From the NCBI RefSeq assembly GCF_918797525.1, contig NZ_OU963893.1, forward strand, positions 3,410,001-3,474,000: a DNA stretch of 64,000 bases. The letters run 5' to 3'. Each line of letters starts with the position of its first letter. Positions within the stretch are counted from its first letter, which is position 1. Made by a program: the position numbers and the translations under genes. Source of the DNA: an unidentified bacterial endosymbiont (lineage in GTDB: Bacteria > Pseudomonadota > Gammaproteobacteria > Enterobacterales > Enterobacteriaceae). Under the pieces are notes generated by a model. It did not search any database. It was not told where the DNA came from and saw only the letters and a program-made list of their open reading frames with translations. Below are positions 37,930-48,051 of this stretch, in pieces.

Positions 37930-38960
37930 TGATCAGGTTGTATCCTGAACAGCTCCGCGCGCAGCTCAATGAAGGGCTGCGCGCGGCGTATCTGCTGCTC
38001 GGAAACGATCCGCTCTTGCTGCAGGAAAGCCTTGATGCCGTGCGCCAGGCGGCGACCACTCAGGGCTTTGATGAACACCATACCGTCCAGTTGGATAACA
38101 ACACCGACTGGAACGCCCTCTTTTCGCTCTGCCAGGCGATGAGCCTGTTTGCCTCACGTCAGACGATCCAGATCCTGCTCCCGGACAACGGTTCTAACGC
38201 GACCATCAATGAACAGCTGGCCACCCTGGTCAGCCTGTTACACAGCGATCTGCTGCTGATTGTCCGCGGCAATAAGCTGACGAAAGCACAGGAAAATGCC
38301 GCATGGGTTAAGCAACTTGCGGCTAACGCTGTGCAGGTCACCTGTCAGACACCTGAACAGGCTCATCTGCCCAAATGGGTTGCGGCGAGAGCCAGACAGC
38401 ACAATCTCCAGTTGGATGAGGCGGCAAGTCAACTGCTTTGCTACTGCTACGAAGGCAACCTGCTGGCCCTGGCTCAGGCGCTGGACAGGCTCTCTTTGCT
38501 GTGGCCGGATGGCAAGCTGACCTTACCGCGTGTCGAACAGGCGGTTAACGATGCCGCGCACTTTACCCCTTTCCACTGGGTGGATGCGTTGTTATCCGCA
38601 AAGAGCAAGCGTGCCCTGCATATTTTGCAGCAACTGCGGCTGGAAGGCAGCGAGCCGGTTATCTTGCTGCGCACGCTCCAGCGTGAGCTGATGCTGCTCC
38701 TTACGCTTAAGCGCCAGTCGGCGCATACGCCACTGCGTTCGTTGTTCGATAAGCATCGCGTGTGGCAGAACCGCCGGGCGATGACCGCTGAGGCCATCAG
38801 CCGCCTGAGCCACGAACAACTGCGCCAGGCGGTCCAGCTTCTGATGCGCGCCGAGCTCACGTTAAAACAGGATTACGGTCAGTCAGTCTGGGCGGAGCTG
38901 GAAAGCCTCTCTCTCCTGCTCTGCCATAAAGCGCTGGCTGACGTATTTATTGATGGATAG
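37929..38960 (+). CDS. holA: DNA polymerase III delta subunit
   Basis: Clamp-loader subunit that opens the beta sliding clamp; 343 residues as in E. coli ([20 protein letters not shown]). The beta-binding residues are in the N-terminal [12 protein letters not shown] region. The C-terminal collar domain contains [12 protein letters not shown]. Start overlaps the lptE stop (TGATG), and the stop overlaps the beginning of the nadD region, so these essential genes are translated in series. Confidence 0.97.
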   Translation: MIRLYPEQLRAQLNEGLRAAYLLLGNDPLLLQESLDAVRQAATTQGFDEHHTVQLDNNTDWNALFSLCQAMSLFASRQTIQILLPDNGSNATINEQLATLVSLLHSDLLLIVRGNKLTKAQENAAWVKQLAANAVQVTCQTPEQAHLPKWVAARARQHNLQLDEAASQLLCYCYEGNLLALAQALDRLSLLWPDGKLTLPRVEQAVNDAAHFTPFHWVDALLSAKSKRALHILQQLRLEGSEPVILLRTLQRELMLLLTLKRQSAHTPLRSLFDKHRVWQNRRAMTAEAISRLSHEQLRQAVQLLMRAELTLKQDYGQSVWAELESLSLLLCHKALADVFIDG

Positions 38961-38961
38961 T

Positions 38962-39618
38962 ATGCAATCTCTACAGGCCCTGTACGGTGGTACCTTTGAC
39001 CCGGTTCATTACGGGCATCTGAAGCCGGTGGAAATTCTGGCCAATTTGATTGGCTTGCAGCGCGTCACCATTATGCCCAATAACGTCCCGCCGCACCGTC
39101 CGCAGCCCGAAGCGACCAGCGTGCAGCGTAAAGAGATGCTCGCGCTGGCGATTGCAGATAAGCCCCTGTTTACCCTTGATGAGCGTGAACTGCGTCGCGA
39201 CACGCCCTCCTGGACTTCACAAACGCTGCTGGAGTGGCGAGCAGAACAAGGACTACACCAGCCGCTGGCCTTTATTATTGGCCAGGATTCATTGCTCAAC
39301 TTTCCCACCTGGCATCAGTACGAAACGATTCTGCAGAACAGCCATCTTCTGGTCTGCCGCCGTCCGGGCTATCCGCTGACCATGCGCGACGCGCAGTATC
39401 AGCAGTGGCTTGAAAACCACCTGACGGATAATGTAGAAGATTTACACAGCCAGCCTGCCGGGAAGATTTATCTGGCCGAAACGCCATGGTTTGATATTTC
39501 TGCGACGCTCATCCGCGAACGTCTCCAGCAGGGTTTAGCCTGTGACGATCTGCTACCTCAGGCGGTCCTGGCGTATATCAACGCCAACGGGTTGTATCAG
39601 AAAAGCGCAGACGCATAG
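38962..39618 (+). CDS. nadD: Nicotinate-nucleotide adenylyltransferase
   Basis: Adenylates nicotinate mononucleotide in NAD synthesis; 218 residues (E. coli 213). The nucleotidyl-transferase motif [11 protein letters not shown] is at 9-19, and the [10 protein letters not shown] signature (ISSTxxR type) lies near the C-terminus. Start chosen as ATG 38962 ([10 protein letters not shown]), aligning with E. coli; an in-frame ATG at 38953 inside the holA end is possible. In E. coli cobC lies between nadD and rsfS; only 270 bp without a gene is present here. Confidence 0.95.
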   Translation: MQSLQALYGGTFDPVHYGHLKPVEILANLIGLQRVTIMPNNVPPHRPQPEATSVQRKEMLALAIADKPLFTLDERELRRDTPSWTSQTLLEWRAEQGLHQPLAFIIGQDSLLNFPTWHQYETILQNSHLLVCRRPGYPLTMRDAQYQQWLENHLTDNVEDLHSQPAGKIYLAETPWFDISATLIRERLQQGLACDDLLPQAVLAYINANGLYQKSADA

Positions 39619-39888
39619 CAGGGCTGAGCGAAAAAGCCGCGTATTGATTATCCTGCCTTGACAGGGTAAGCCATACTGTTATCCTCCGCTGCCAGACTTT
39701 CCTGCCGCTCATCGCTTTACAGAAATTGTTTTACAAAAATGGCGATGCAATCTCCGGCGGAGGGTGGGATGATACCCGCCTTCAAAAGCCTGGCCGGAGA
39801 CATTTGTCCCGACACTGGCGTCAGTTCAGGTATACTGTCTGGCCACGAACTCATAGTTGCACCATCTTATTCACCCCAGGGGGAAAAC

Positions 39889-40206
39889 TTGCAGGGTAAA
39901 GCACTCCAGGATTTTGTTATCGACAAAATTGATGATCTGAAAGGTCAGGACATCATCGCTATCGACGTAAAGGGTAAATCCAGCATCACCGATTGCATGA
40001 TTATTTGCACCGGTACATCTACTCGCCATGTTGTTTCGATTGCTAACCATGTGGTTCAGGAATCGCGCACCGCGGGGCTGTTGCCGCTTGGCGTTGAAGG
40101 CGAAGCCACCGCTGACTGGGTGGTTGTCGATCTCGGCGATGTCATTGTTCATGTCCTGCAGGAAGAGAGCCGTCGCCTGTATGAGCTGGAAAAACTCTGG
40201 GGTTAA
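39889..40206 (+). CDS. rsfS: Ribosomal silencing factor RsfS
   Basis: Binds ribosomal protein L14 on the 50S subunit and blocks subunit joining, lowering translation in starvation. 105 residues beginning [15 protein letters not shown]; the start is the TTG at 39889, 5-6 bases after AGGGGGA, as in E. coli (ATG-less). A longer reading from 39739 has no homology upstream. It is 3 bp before rlmH. Confidence 0.95.
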   Translation: MQGKALQDFVIDKIDDLKGQDIIAIDVKGKSSITDCMIICTGTSTRHVVSIANHVVQESRTAGLLPLGVEGEATADWVVVDLGDVIVHVLQEESRRLYELEKLWG

Positions 40207-40209
40207 TGC

Positions 40210-40677
40210 GTGAAGTTGCAGCTGGTCGCCGTCGGCACCAAAATGCCGGACTGGGTACAAACCGGTTTTACTGAGTATCTGCGTCGTTTTCCTAAAGATA
40301 TGCCGTTCGAACTGGTGGAGATCCCAGCCGGGAAGCGCGGCAAAAACGCCGATATCAAACGCATTCTCGATAAAGAGGGAGAATTGATGCTGGCTGCCGC
40401 AGGCAAAAACCGCATCGTCACCCTCGATATTCCAGGCAAGCCCTGGGATACGCCGCAGCTGGCGCAGGAACTGGAACGCTGGAAGCAGGATGGCCGTGAC
40501 GTCAGTCTGTTGATTGGCGGGCCAGAGGGGTTATCCCCTGCCTGCAAAGCGGCAGCAGAACAAAGTTGGTCTCTCTCCGCGCTGACGCTGCCCCACCCGC
40601 TCGTTCGGGTACTGGTGGCAGAAAGCCTGTATCGCGCGTGGAGCATTACTACCAACCACCCATATCACCGCGAGTAG
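40210..40677 (+). CDS. rlmH: 23S rRNA pseudouridine-1915 N3-methyltransferase RlmH
   Basis: SPOUT-family methyltransferase that modifies pseudouridine 1915 in helix 69 of assembled 70S ribosomes; 155 residues as in E. coli. The SAM-binding knot is in [13 protein letters not shown], and the C-terminal NHPYHRE tail is conserved. GTG start at 40210. Between rsfS and mrdA, as in E. coli. Confidence 0.97.
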   Translation: MKLQLVAVGTKMPDWVQTGFTEYLRRFPKDMPFELVEIPAGKRGKNADIKRILDKEGELMLAAAGKNRIVTLDIPGKPWDTPQLAQELERWKQDGRDVSLLIGGPEGLSPACKAAAEQSWSLSALTLPHPLVRVLVAESLYRAWSITTNHPYHRE

Positions 40678-40705
40678 TGACTGACCAGGGTAGATTAAGC
40701 AGCGG

Positions 40706-42607
40706 ATGAAACTACAGAATTCTTTTCGCGACTATACGGCTGAGTCCGCGCTGTTTGTGCGCCGGGCGGTGGTCGCCTTTACGGGGATTTTGCTGCTGAC
40801 TGGTGTGCTGATCGCCAACCTCTATAATTTACAAATTGTTCGCTATACCGATTACCAGACGCGTTCAAACGAGAACCGCATTAAGCTGGTGCCCATCGCG
40901 CCCAGCCGCGGCATTATTTATGACCGCAACGGTACGCCGCTGGCGTTAAATCGCACCATCTACCAGATCGAGATGATGCCGGAAAAGGTCGATAGCGTGC
41001 AGGATACGCTTGACGCGCTAAAAGGCGTTGTTGATCTTAACGACGATGACATTGCCGCGTTCAAAAAAGAGCGTGCTCGTTCGCATCGCTTTACCTCTAT
41101 TCTGGTCAAAACGAACCTGACAGAAGTCCAGGTCGCCCGCTTTGCCCTGAATCAGTATCGTTTCCCGGGAGTGGAAGTCAAAGGTTATAAACGCCGCTAT
41201 TATCCTTTCGGCTCGGCGCTGACCCACGTGATTGGCTACGTGTCCAAAATAAACGATAAAGACGTTGAGCGTCTTGATAAAGACGGCAAACTCGCCAACT
41301 ACGCCGCCACGCACGATATCGGTAAATTGGGTATCGAACGCTATTATGAAGATGTTCTGCACGGCCAGACCGGCTATGAAGAGGTAGAAGTTAACAACCG
41401 TGGCCGCGTGATCCGTCAGTTGAAAGAGGTTCCGCCGCAGGCGGGACATGACGTTTATCTGACGCTGGATCTCAAGCTGCAGCAGTATATCGAAACGCTA
41501 CTGGCAGGCAGCCGTGCCGCCGTTATCGTCACTGATCCGCGTACCGGCGGAGTTCTGGCCATGGTTTCCATGCCAAGTTACGATCCTAACCTTTTCGTCG
41601 ACGGCATCTCCAGCAAGGACTATTCCGGGCTGCTCAATGACCCTAACACACCGCTCATAAACCGTGCTACACAAGGGGTTTATCCTCCGGCATCGACGGT
41701 GAAACCGTACGTGGCCGTTTCGGCACTGAGCGCAGGGGTGATCAACCGCAATACCAGCCTGTTTGACCCAGGCTGGTGGCAACTGCCAGGTTCAGAAAAG
41801 CGCTACCGCGACTGGAAAAAATGGGGCCACGGCCACCTGAACGTCACCAAATCGCTGGAAGAATCGGCGGACACCTTCTTCTACCAGGTCGCCTATGACA
41901 TGGGCATAGACCGCCTTTCAGAGTGGATGAGCAAATTCGGTTACGGTCACTACACCGGTATTGACCTGTCGGAAGAGCGCTCCGGCAACATGCCAACCCG
42001 CGAATGGAAACTGAAACGCTTCAAAAAGCCCTGGTATCAGGGAGATACCATTCCGGTGGGGATCGGCCAGGGTTACTGGACTGCCACCCCACTGCAGATG
42101 AGTAAAGCGATGATGATCCTCATCAACGATGGCGTAGTGAAAGTCCCGCACCTGCTGCAGAGCACGGTTGAAGACGGCAAAAAAGTGCCGTGGAACCAAC
42201 CGCATGAACCTCCGGTAGGAGACATTCACTCCGGATACTGGGAAATAGCCAAAGACGGTATGTATGGCGTAGCAAACCGCCCGAACGGCACCGCACATAA
42301 ATATTTTGCTGGCGCACCTTATAAGATCGCCGCCAAGTCGGGTACTGCGCAGGTCTTCGGCCTTAAGGCAAATGAAACCTACAATGCCCACAAAATTGCT
42401 GAACGTCTGCGCGACCATAAACTCATGACGGCGTTTGCCCCTTATGATAACCCGCAGGTTGCGGTAGCGATGATCCTCGAGAACGGCGGCGCAGGTCCGG
42501 CGGTGGGTACGATCATGCGGCAAATCCTCGACCACATTATGCTGGGCGACAACAACACCGAACTGCCGGCTGAAAACCCGGCAGCCGCTGCGGCGGAGGA
42601 TCAATAA
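40706..42607 (+). CDS. mrdA: Penicillin-binding protein 2
   Basis: Peptidoglycan transpeptidase of the elongasome, required for rod shape; the target of mecillinam. The 633-residue protein has one N-terminal membrane anchor (about 20-40), a pedestal domain, and a transpeptidase domain with active-site SxxK in PPASTVKPY (near residue 330), SAD in ESADTFF, and KSGTAQ near 545. It is followed after 2 bp by rodA, its glycosyltransferase partner. Confidence 0.97.
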   Translation: MKLQNSFRDYTAESALFVRRAVVAFTGILLLTGVLIANLYNLQIVRYTDYQTRSNENRIKLVPIAPSRGIIYDRNGTPLALNRTIYQIEMMPEKVDSVQDTLDALKGVVDLNDDDIAAFKKERARSHRFTSILVKTNLTEVQVARFALNQYRFPGVEVKGYKRRYYPFGSALTHVIGYVSKINDKDVERLDKDGKLANYAATHDIGKLGIERYYEDVLHGQTGYEEVEVNNRGRVIRQLKEVPPQAGHDVYLTLDLKLQQYIETLLAGSRAAVIVTDPRTGGVLAMVSMPSYDPNLFVDGISSKDYSGLLNDPNTPLINRATQGVYPPASTVKPYVAVSALSAGVINRNTSLFDPGWWQLPGSEKRYRDWKKWGHGHLNVTKSLEESADTFFYQVAYDMGIDRLSEWMSKFGYGHYTGIDLSEERSGNMPTREWKLKRFKKPWYQGDTIPVGIGQGYWTATPLQMSKAMMILINDGVVKVPHLLQSTVEDGKKVPWNQPHEPPVGDIHSGYWEIAKDGMYGVANRPNGTAHKYFAGAPYKIAAKSGTAQVFGLKANETYNAHKIAERLRDHKLMTAFAPYDNPQVAVAMILENGGAGPAVGTIMRQILDHIMLGDNNTELPAENPAAAAAEDQ

Positions 42608-42609
42608 TT

Positions 42610-43722
42610 ATGACGGATAATCCAAACAAAAAATCGCTGTGGGATAAAATCCACATCGACCCAGCCATGCTGCTCATCCTGCTCGCTCTGCTGGTCTACA
42701 GCGCGCTGGTTATCTGGAGCGCCAGCGGTCAGGACATCGGCATGATGGAACGCAAAATCGGCCAGATTGCGATGGGGTTGGTGGTCATGGTGGTGATGGC
42801 GCAAATCCCGCCACGCGTGTATGAAGGCTGGGCGCCTTACCTCTACATTTTCTGTATTGTGCTGCTGGTGGCGGTAGATGCCTTTGGTGCGATCTCCAAA
42901 GGCGCGCAGCGCTGGCTTGATCTGGGCATTGTTCGCTTCCAGCCTTCGGAAATTGCCAAAATTGCAGTTCCGTTAATGGTCGCACGCTTTATTAATCGCG
43001 ACGTTTGTCCACCCTCGCTTAAAAATACCGCCATTGCACTGGTGTTAATCTTCCTGCCGACACTGCTGGTTGCCGCGCAGCCTGATCTCGGCACCTCGAT
43101 TCTTATCGCGCTCTCCGGCCTGTTTGTTCTGTTCCTCTCGGGGCTGAGCTGGCGTCTGATTGGCATCGCAGTGGTGCTGGTAGCGGCCTTCATCCCTATC
43201 CTCTGGTTCTTCCTGATGCACGATTATCAGCGCCAGCGCGTGATGATGCTGCTTGATCCAGAAACCGATCCGCTGGGTGCAGGCTATCATATTATTCAGT
43301 CAAAAATTGCGATTGGTTCCGGCGGTCTGCGCGGCAAAGGCTGGCTGCACGGCACGCAGTCGCAGCTGGAGTTTTTACCCGAGCGCCACACCGACTTTAT
43401 CTTTGCGGTACTGGCGGAAGAGCTGGGGCTGGTGGGTATCTTAATACTGCTGGCGCTCTACGTGCTGCTGATCATGAGAGGGCTGTGGATTGCTGCACGT
43501 GCGCAAACCACCTTTGGCCGCGTCATGGCGGGCGGGTTGATGCTGATTTTATTCGTTTATGTCTTCGTAAATATTGGTATGGTGAGTGGTATTCTACCGG
43601 TTGTAGGCGTACCGCTACCTCTGGTGAGTTACGGAGGCTCGGCACTGATCGTGTTGATGGCCGGGTTTGGTATCGTGATGTCGATCCACACCCACAGAAA
43701 AATGTTGTCCAAAAGCGTATAA
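42610..43722 (+). CDS. mrdB: RodA, SEDS peptidoglycan glycosyltransferase
   Basis: A 370-residue integral membrane protein with about 10 membrane helices, polymerising lipid II together with PBP2 in the elongasome. SEDS-family blocks [17 protein letters not shown] and [18 protein letters not shown] are visible. It starts 2 bp after mrdA and is followed 16 bp later by rlpA. Confidence 0.97.
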   Translation: MTDNPNKKSLWDKIHIDPAMLLILLALLVYSALVIWSASGQDIGMMERKIGQIAMGLVVMVVMAQIPPRVYEGWAPYLYIFCIVLLVAVDAFGAISKGAQRWLDLGIVRFQPSEIAKIAVPLMVARFINRDVCPPSLKNTAIALVLIFLPTLLVAAQPDLGTSILIALSGLFVLFLSGLSWRLIGIAVVLVAAFIPILWFFLMHDYQRQRVMMLLDPETDPLGAGYHIIQSKIAIGSGGLRGKGWLHGTQSQLEFLPERHTDFIFAVLAEELGLVGILILLALYVLLIMRGLWIAARAQTTFGRVMAGGLMLILFVYVFVNIGMVSGILPVVGVPLPLVSYGGSALIVLMAGFGIVMSIHTHRKMLSKSV

Positions 43723-43738
43723 AAATAAGGGGATCGCA

Positions 43739-44821
43739 ATGCGTAAGCAGTGGCTGGGGATCTGCATCGCAGCAAGTTTACTTGCAGCCTGTACGAGTGA
43801 TGATGGTCAGCAACAGGCAACCGTCGCGCCGCCGCAGCCTGCGGTCTGTAATGGCCCGATGGTGGAAATTAGCGGTGCCGAGCCGGTTTATGAACCTCTG
43901 AATGCAACGGCGAATCAGGATTATGCGCGCGATGGCAAAAACTATAAAATCGTTCAGGATCCTTCCCGCTTCAGCCAGGCAGGTTTTGCCGCCATTTATG
44001 ATGCTGAGCCCGGCAGTAACCTGACGGCGTCGGGCGAAACATTCGACCCGACTCAGCTAACTGCGGCACACCCGACGCTGCCCATCCCGAGCTACGCCCG
44101 TATTACAAACCTGGCGAATGGACGAATGATCGTAGTGCGCATCAACGATCGTGGTCCGTACGGTAACGATCGGGTGATTTCGCTCTCCCGCGCCTCCGCT
44201 GACCGCCTGAATACCTCAAATAATACTAAAGTCCGTGTAGACCCGATTATCGTGGCGCAGGATGGTTCGCTTTCTGGCCCGGGTACAGTCTGTACAACAG
44301 TAGCGAAACAGACTTATGCCCTTCCCGACCGTCCGAATCTGGACGGTGGAATGGGAAGCGTCTCTTCTGCGCCCGTGCCCGCTCAGCCTGGCGGCGAAAT
44401 TCGCGCTATCAGCAATGATACGCTGCAAAGCAATGACAGTATGGGCGCGCCGGTAAGAAGCAGTGGCTTTCTTGGCGCGCCAACGACCTTATCCTCAGGC
44501 GTGCTTGAAACGCCTGCCCCCGTAGCCACGCCTGTCACTCAGCCGGCACCGGCGACAACATCAGGCACAGCGGCTTCTGCTCCGGCAGCCTCCGCGGGTG
44601 GTTTTGTCGTACAGGTGGGCGCGGTTAGCGATCAAACTCGTGCGCAGCAGTATCAGCAGCGACTGACCCAGCAGTTTGATGTCCCTGGCCGTGTTGTGCA
44701 AAACGGCACGGTCTGGCGTATCCAGATGGGGCCTTTTGCTGACAAATCGCAGGCCACGGCCCTTCAGCAGCGCTTGCAACATGAAGCGCAACTGCAGTCG
44801 TTTATCGCTGTTGCAAAATAA
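43739..44821 (+). CDS. rlpA: RlpA, rare lipoprotein A (septal SPOR protein)
   Basis: Outer-membrane lipoprotein of 360 residues. Lipobox SLLAAC puts the lipidated Cys at 18. A double-psi beta-barrel domain (about 75-165, GFAAIYDAEPGSNLTASGE..., NDRGPYGNDR) is the lytic transglycosylase fold active in Pseudomonas but reported inactive or non-essential in E. coli. An Ala/Pro/Thr-rich linker leads to a C-terminal SPOR domain (about 285-360, FVVQVGAVSDQTRAQQYQQRL) that binds denuded septal glycan. Confidence 0.95.
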   Translation: MRKQWLGICIAASLLAACTSDDGQQQATVAPPQPAVCNGPMVEISGAEPVYEPLNATANQDYARDGKNYKIVQDPSRFSQAGFAAIYDAEPGSNLTASGETFDPTQLTAAHPTLPIPSYARITNLANGRMIVVRINDRGPYGNDRVISLSRASADRLNTSNNTKVRVDPIIVAQDGSLSGPGTVCTTVAKQTYALPDRPNLDGGMGSVSSAPVPAQPGGEIRAISNDTLQSNDSMGAPVRSSGFLGAPTTLSSGVLETPAPVATPVTQPAPATTSGTAASAPAASAGGFVVQVGAVSDQTRAQQYQQRLTQQFDVPGRVVQNGTVWRIQMGPFADKSQATALQQRLQHEAQLQSFIAVAK

Positions 44822-44959
44822 TTAATCGGCGGTATCCGAATTGTCAATTTGTGTAAAATACAGTCACAAACTCATGCTTAAAGTCGGATGCCTGCCTGTA
44901 TCGCTTTTGCTATAGTAAGGCACTTTTTTAACACCATCACGGATGTCGTCGTTCTGACC

Positions 44960-46171
44960 ATGAAGACCACTTTTTCTGCTCGTTTTGTGCAGCGCATGGC
45001 GCTGACCACGGCCCTCTGCGCATCTACCCTCTGTGCAGCGCATGCCGATGACCTGAATATCAAGACCATGATCCCTGGCGTTCCGCAAATCGATGCGGAA
45101 TCCTACATCCTGATCGATTACAACTCGGGCAAAGTCCTGGCTGAACAGAATGCCGATGCCCGCCGCGATCCGGCCAGCCTGACCAAAATGATGACCAGCT
45201 ATGTCATCGGCCAGGCCATGAAGGCAGGAAAATTCAAAGAAACCGATCTCGTGACCATCGGCAATGATGCCTGGGCAACCGGTAACCCGGTGTTCAAAGG
45301 TTCTTCCCTGATGTTCCTGAAACCGGGTATGCAAGTTCCTGTTTCGCAGCTGATCCGTGGTATTAACCTGCAGTCGGGTAACGATGCCTGCGTCGCCATG
45401 GCAGATTTTGCCGCTGGCAGTCAGGATGCGTTTGTCGGGTTGATGAACAGCTACGTCAGCGCGTTGGGCCTGAAAAACACCCACTTCCAGACCGTTCATG
45501 GTCTGGATGCTGAAGGGCAGTATAGCTCTGCGCGCGATATGGCGTTGATTGGTCAGGCGCTGATCCGTGACGTACCAAACGAATACACCATCTACAAAGA
45601 AAAAGAGTTCACCTTCAATGGGATCCGCCAGACCAACCGTAACGGTCTGCTGTGGGATAACAGCCTGAACGTTGACGGCATCAAAACCGGCCATACCGAC
45701 AAAGCGGGGTATAACCTGGTGGCCTCAGCCACCGAAGGTCAGATGCGTCTGATCTCGGCCGTGATGGGTGGCCGAACCTTCAAAGGCCGTGAAACAGAAA
45801 GCAAAAAACTGCTGACTTGGGGCTTCCGTTTCTTCGAGACCGTCAACCCCCTGAAAGCGGGCAAAGAATTTGCCTCTGAACCAGTATGGTTCGGCGATAA
45901 CGACCGTGCTTCTTTGGGTGTGGATAAAGACCTGTATCTGACCATTCCTCGCGGCCGTATGAAAGATCTCAAAGCCAGCTACGTGCTGAACACCACCGAG
46001 CTGCATGCGCCGCTGCAGAAAAACCAGGTTGTGGGCACCATTAACTTCCAGCTGGACGGTAAAACCATCGATCAGCGACCACTAGTCGTCCTGCAAGAAA
46101 TTCCTGAAGGCAATTTCTTCGGCAAAATCATTGATTACATTAAATTGATGTTCCATCACTGGTTTGGCTAA
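44960..46171 (+). CDS. dacA: D-alanyl-D-alanine carboxypeptidase DacA (PBP5)
   Basis: Trims the terminal D-Ala of peptidoglycan pentapeptides. The 403-residue precursor has a signal peptide ending LCAAHA-DD (cleavage after residue 29). The serine-peptidase motifs are SLTKMM, SGNDA and KTGHT, and a C-terminal amphipathic membrane anchor ([17 protein letters not shown]) ends the protein. The start [12 protein letters not shown] corresponds to E. coli; an earlier ATG at 44888 adds 24 residues and is less likely. Confidence 0.97.
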   Translation: MKTTFSARFVQRMALTTALCASTLCAAHADDLNIKTMIPGVPQIDAESYILIDYNSGKVLAEQNADARRDPASLTKMMTSYVIGQAMKAGKFKETDLVTIGNDAWATGNPVFKGSSLMFLKPGMQVPVSQLIRGINLQSGNDACVAMADFAAGSQDAFVGLMNSYVSALGLKNTHFQTVHGLDAEGQYSSARDMALIGQALIRDVPNEYTIYKEKEFTFNGIRQTNRNGLLWDNSLNVDGIKTGHTDKAGYNLVASATEGQMRLISAVMGGRTFKGRETESKKLLTWGFRFFETVNPLKAGKEFASEPVWFGDNDRASLGVDKDLYLTIPRGRMKDLKASYVLNTTELHAPLQKNQVVGTINFQLDGKTIDQRPLVVLQEIPEGNFFGKIIDYIKLMFHHWFG

Positions 46172-46224
46172 CAATTGAACACTTGAAAGTGTGATTTTGA
46201 TCCCCATATACTAGCTATCCTGAT

Positions 46225-46256
46225 AACTCCCACCTGACGTGGGAGTTATTATTTTT
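46225..46256 (+). terminator. Terminator of dacA
   Basis: AACTCCCAC-CTGAC-GTGGGAGTT followed by ATTATTTTTT; a 9-bp perfect stem and a T-run, 54 bases after the dacA stop. Confidence 0.85.
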
Positions 46257-46277
46257 TGACGTTACGCCGGAGCTGAC

Positions 46278-46541
46278 ATGAAAACCAAACTTAACGAACT
46301 GCTTGAATTCCCGACTTCATTTACTTACAAAGTAATGGGTCAGGCGTTACCTGAGCTGGTTGATCAGGTGGTTGAAGTGGTACAGCGCCATGCGCCAGGC
46401 GACTACTCCCCAACGGTAAAACCCAGCAGCAAAGGCAACTACCACTCGGTCTCTATAACCATCACTGCCACTCACATTGAGCAGGTTGAGACGCTGTACG
46501 AGGAGCTGGGTAATATCGATATTGTCCGTATGGTGCTGTAG
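46278..46541 (+). CDS. ybeD: YbeD, DUF493 small regulatory-fold protein
   Basis: An 87-residue protein, the same size as E. coli YbeD, whose structure has an ACT-like ferredoxin fold similar to allosteric domains. The role is unproven; conserved linkage with lipB hints at lipoate-related control (inference). Conserved segments [14 protein letters not shown] and [14 protein letters not shown] are visible. Confidence 0.93.
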   Translation: MKTKLNELLEFPTSFTYKVMGQALPELVDQVVEVVQRHAPGDYSPTVKPSSKGNYHSVSITITATHIEQVETLYEELGNIDIVRMVL

Positions 46542-46549
46542 TCCCTCTG

Positions 46550-46575
46550 GGGTTACCCGGTTTGCCGGGTAACCC
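46550..46575 (+). repeat. Strong hairpin between ybeD and lipB
   Basis: GGGTTACCCGG-TTTG-CCGGGTAACCC: perfect 11-bp arms with a 4-base loop, between the ybeD stop and lipB start, without a T-run behind it. It could limit readthrough or protect the ybeD transcript. Confidence 0.6.
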
Positions 46576-46635
46576 GCCTACCCGCTGTGATATACTCCCC
46601 TTCACCTTGTATCCCTCGTCTTCGGAGACGTTGTT

Positions 46636-47277
46636 TTGTATCAGGATAAAATCCTTGTCCGTCATCTCGGGCTGCAACCTTACGAGCCTGTCTCGCAGGC
46701 TATGCATGACTTCACAGATTCCCGCACTGACGCCACCGCTGATGAAATTTGGCTGGTTGAGCATCTGCCGGTGTTTACTCAGGGTCAGGCGGGCAAAGCC
46801 GAGCATTTGTTGATGACGGGTGATATTCCGGTGATTCAGAGCGACCGCGGCGGGCAGGTAACCTATCATGGGCCCGGGCAGCAGGTGATGTACGTCCTGC
46901 TTAACCTTAAACGCCGCAAGCTGGGCGTGCGGGAACTTGTCACCCTGCTCGAGCAAACCGTTGTTAACACCCTGGCAGAATTTGCCATTGATGCCCATCC
47001 TCGTGCCGACGCGCCGGGGGTCTATGTTGGCGAGATGAAAATCTGTTCTCTGGGGCTGCGGATCCGTAAAGGCTGTTCATTTCACGGTCTGGCGCTGAAT
47101 ATTAATATGGACCTTTCGCCCTTCCAGCGCATTAATCCCTGTGGGTATGCCGGAATGGAAATGGCGCAAATGAGCCAATGGGTTGAGTCAGCTACGCCTG
47201 CTAATATTCGCCCTGTACTTTTGAACAAGTTTTTAGCCCTGCTTAACAATCCATCGCACGAATATATCATTACTTAA
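46636..47277 (+). CDS. lipB: Octanoyl-[ACP]:protein N-octanoyltransferase
   Basis: Moves octanoate from acyl carrier protein to lipoyl domains, the first step of endogenous lipoate synthesis. 213 residues as in E. coli. Substrate-binding block [14 protein letters not shown] is present; the catalytic Lys and Cys are in [12 protein letters not shown] and [12 protein letters not shown]. The start is TTG at 46636, as in E. coli. The next step, LipA, is encoded 3.4 kb downstream, now separated by an insertion sequence as well as ybeF. Confidence 0.95.
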   Translation: MYQDKILVRHLGLQPYEPVSQAMHDFTDSRTDATADEIWLVEHLPVFTQGQAGKAEHLLMTGDIPVIQSDRGGQVTYHGPGQQVMYVLLNLKRRKLGVRELVTLLEQTVVNTLAEFAIDAHPRADAPGVYVGEMKICSLGLRIRKGCSFHGLALNINMDLSPFQRINPCGYAGMEMAQMSQWVESATPANIRPVLLNKFLALLNNPSHEYIIT

Positions 47278-47517
47278 TACATCATACATTCTGGCTCGAT
47301 TATTTGACGGGCCACTGTTTATTTCCCACTTTTACGCTTTACAATAATCCATAGATTCTATATTTTCGAAGCGCCTGCATAATAGCGTTACATATTATTC
47401 ACCAACCTGATAGTACCGCCTGCGGAACTCATGTTACTTGCGTGATTATCACTCAACTGTCTGTTTTAGATGAACAAGTGAGACTCACGTGACACTTTAC
47501 GAATATCTAGAACGTAG

Positions 47518-47551
47518 CGCCCTTACAGGGCGAGCGTCATCGCTTCGCGAT
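47518..47551. repeat. Stacked hairpins at the left (ter-like) end of the IS
   Basis: Three overlapping small palindromes in 34 bases, listed under the element. Such structured termini are recognised by HUH transposases; here they mark the likely termination end for rolling-circle transfer. Confidence 0.55.
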
Positions 47552-47623
47552 TCCGATGGTTTGCATGTCCTGAGTCCGGCTTTATACTCTGCGGCATGTT
47601 AATTTTCTCAGGAAGTCATTGGT

Positions 47624-48043
47624 ATGGCCCGCAGCAAAGCCCCCCGAAAGCGTAAACCCACGCCCTCGTCCCGACTCTCACGCCCTGATTATCCGAAGCG
47701 TTTCCTCGTCTCCCTGCCCCCGGAAAGCGACCATGATGACCCCGACGAGTTTTTTTACGACACACCGCAGGATGCCATTCGTCACTGTGTCCACCTGGGG
47801 CCGCAGTTTTTCCTCGATACACACTTCGACCCGCCTCTCGTCTGTATCATCCGCGGCTTTGAGCCGCCTGACTCACCCGACGGCGATGTCGTCATTGAGT
47901 CCATGCCAGCCGATGTGTTTATTCTCGCCACAGAATCCGGCATGCTACCGGTGACCTTCGCACCGTGGGATAAACACACCGACAACTGGGCCGATGACTG
48001 TGACGACTGGCACTATCATACCGGTGCCACTGCAGAGCGATAA
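47624..48043 (+). CDS. IS91-family accessory protein (ORF121-like)
   Basis: A 139-residue acidic protein with a basic N-terminus (MARSKAPRKRKPTPSSRLSR) and a C-terminus rich in Asp and Trp (DNWADDCDDWHYH). It sits 8 bp upstream of the transposase in the same direction, as does ORF121 in IS91. There it is thought to influence target choice or transposition frequency; by position this is the same kind of protein. No catalytic motif is seen. Confidence 0.7.
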   Translation: MARSKAPRKRKPTPSSRLSRPDYPKRFLVSLPPESDHDDPDEFFYDTPQDAIRHCVHLGPQFFLDTHFDPPLVCIIRGFEPPDSPDGDVVIESMPADVFILATESGMLPVTFAPWDKHTDNWADDCDDWHYHTGATAER

Positions 48044-48051
48044 TCCGCCGC

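Noticed and set aside
44864..45694. 276-codon frame antisense to dacA
   Set aside because: It mirrors the dacA codon pattern; no ribosome site or homology.
47510..47513. GAAC at the left of the insertion sequence as its target site
   Set aside because: In IS91-type elements the tetranucleotide flanks the ori end, which here is on the right (GTTC); left-end matches are probably chance.
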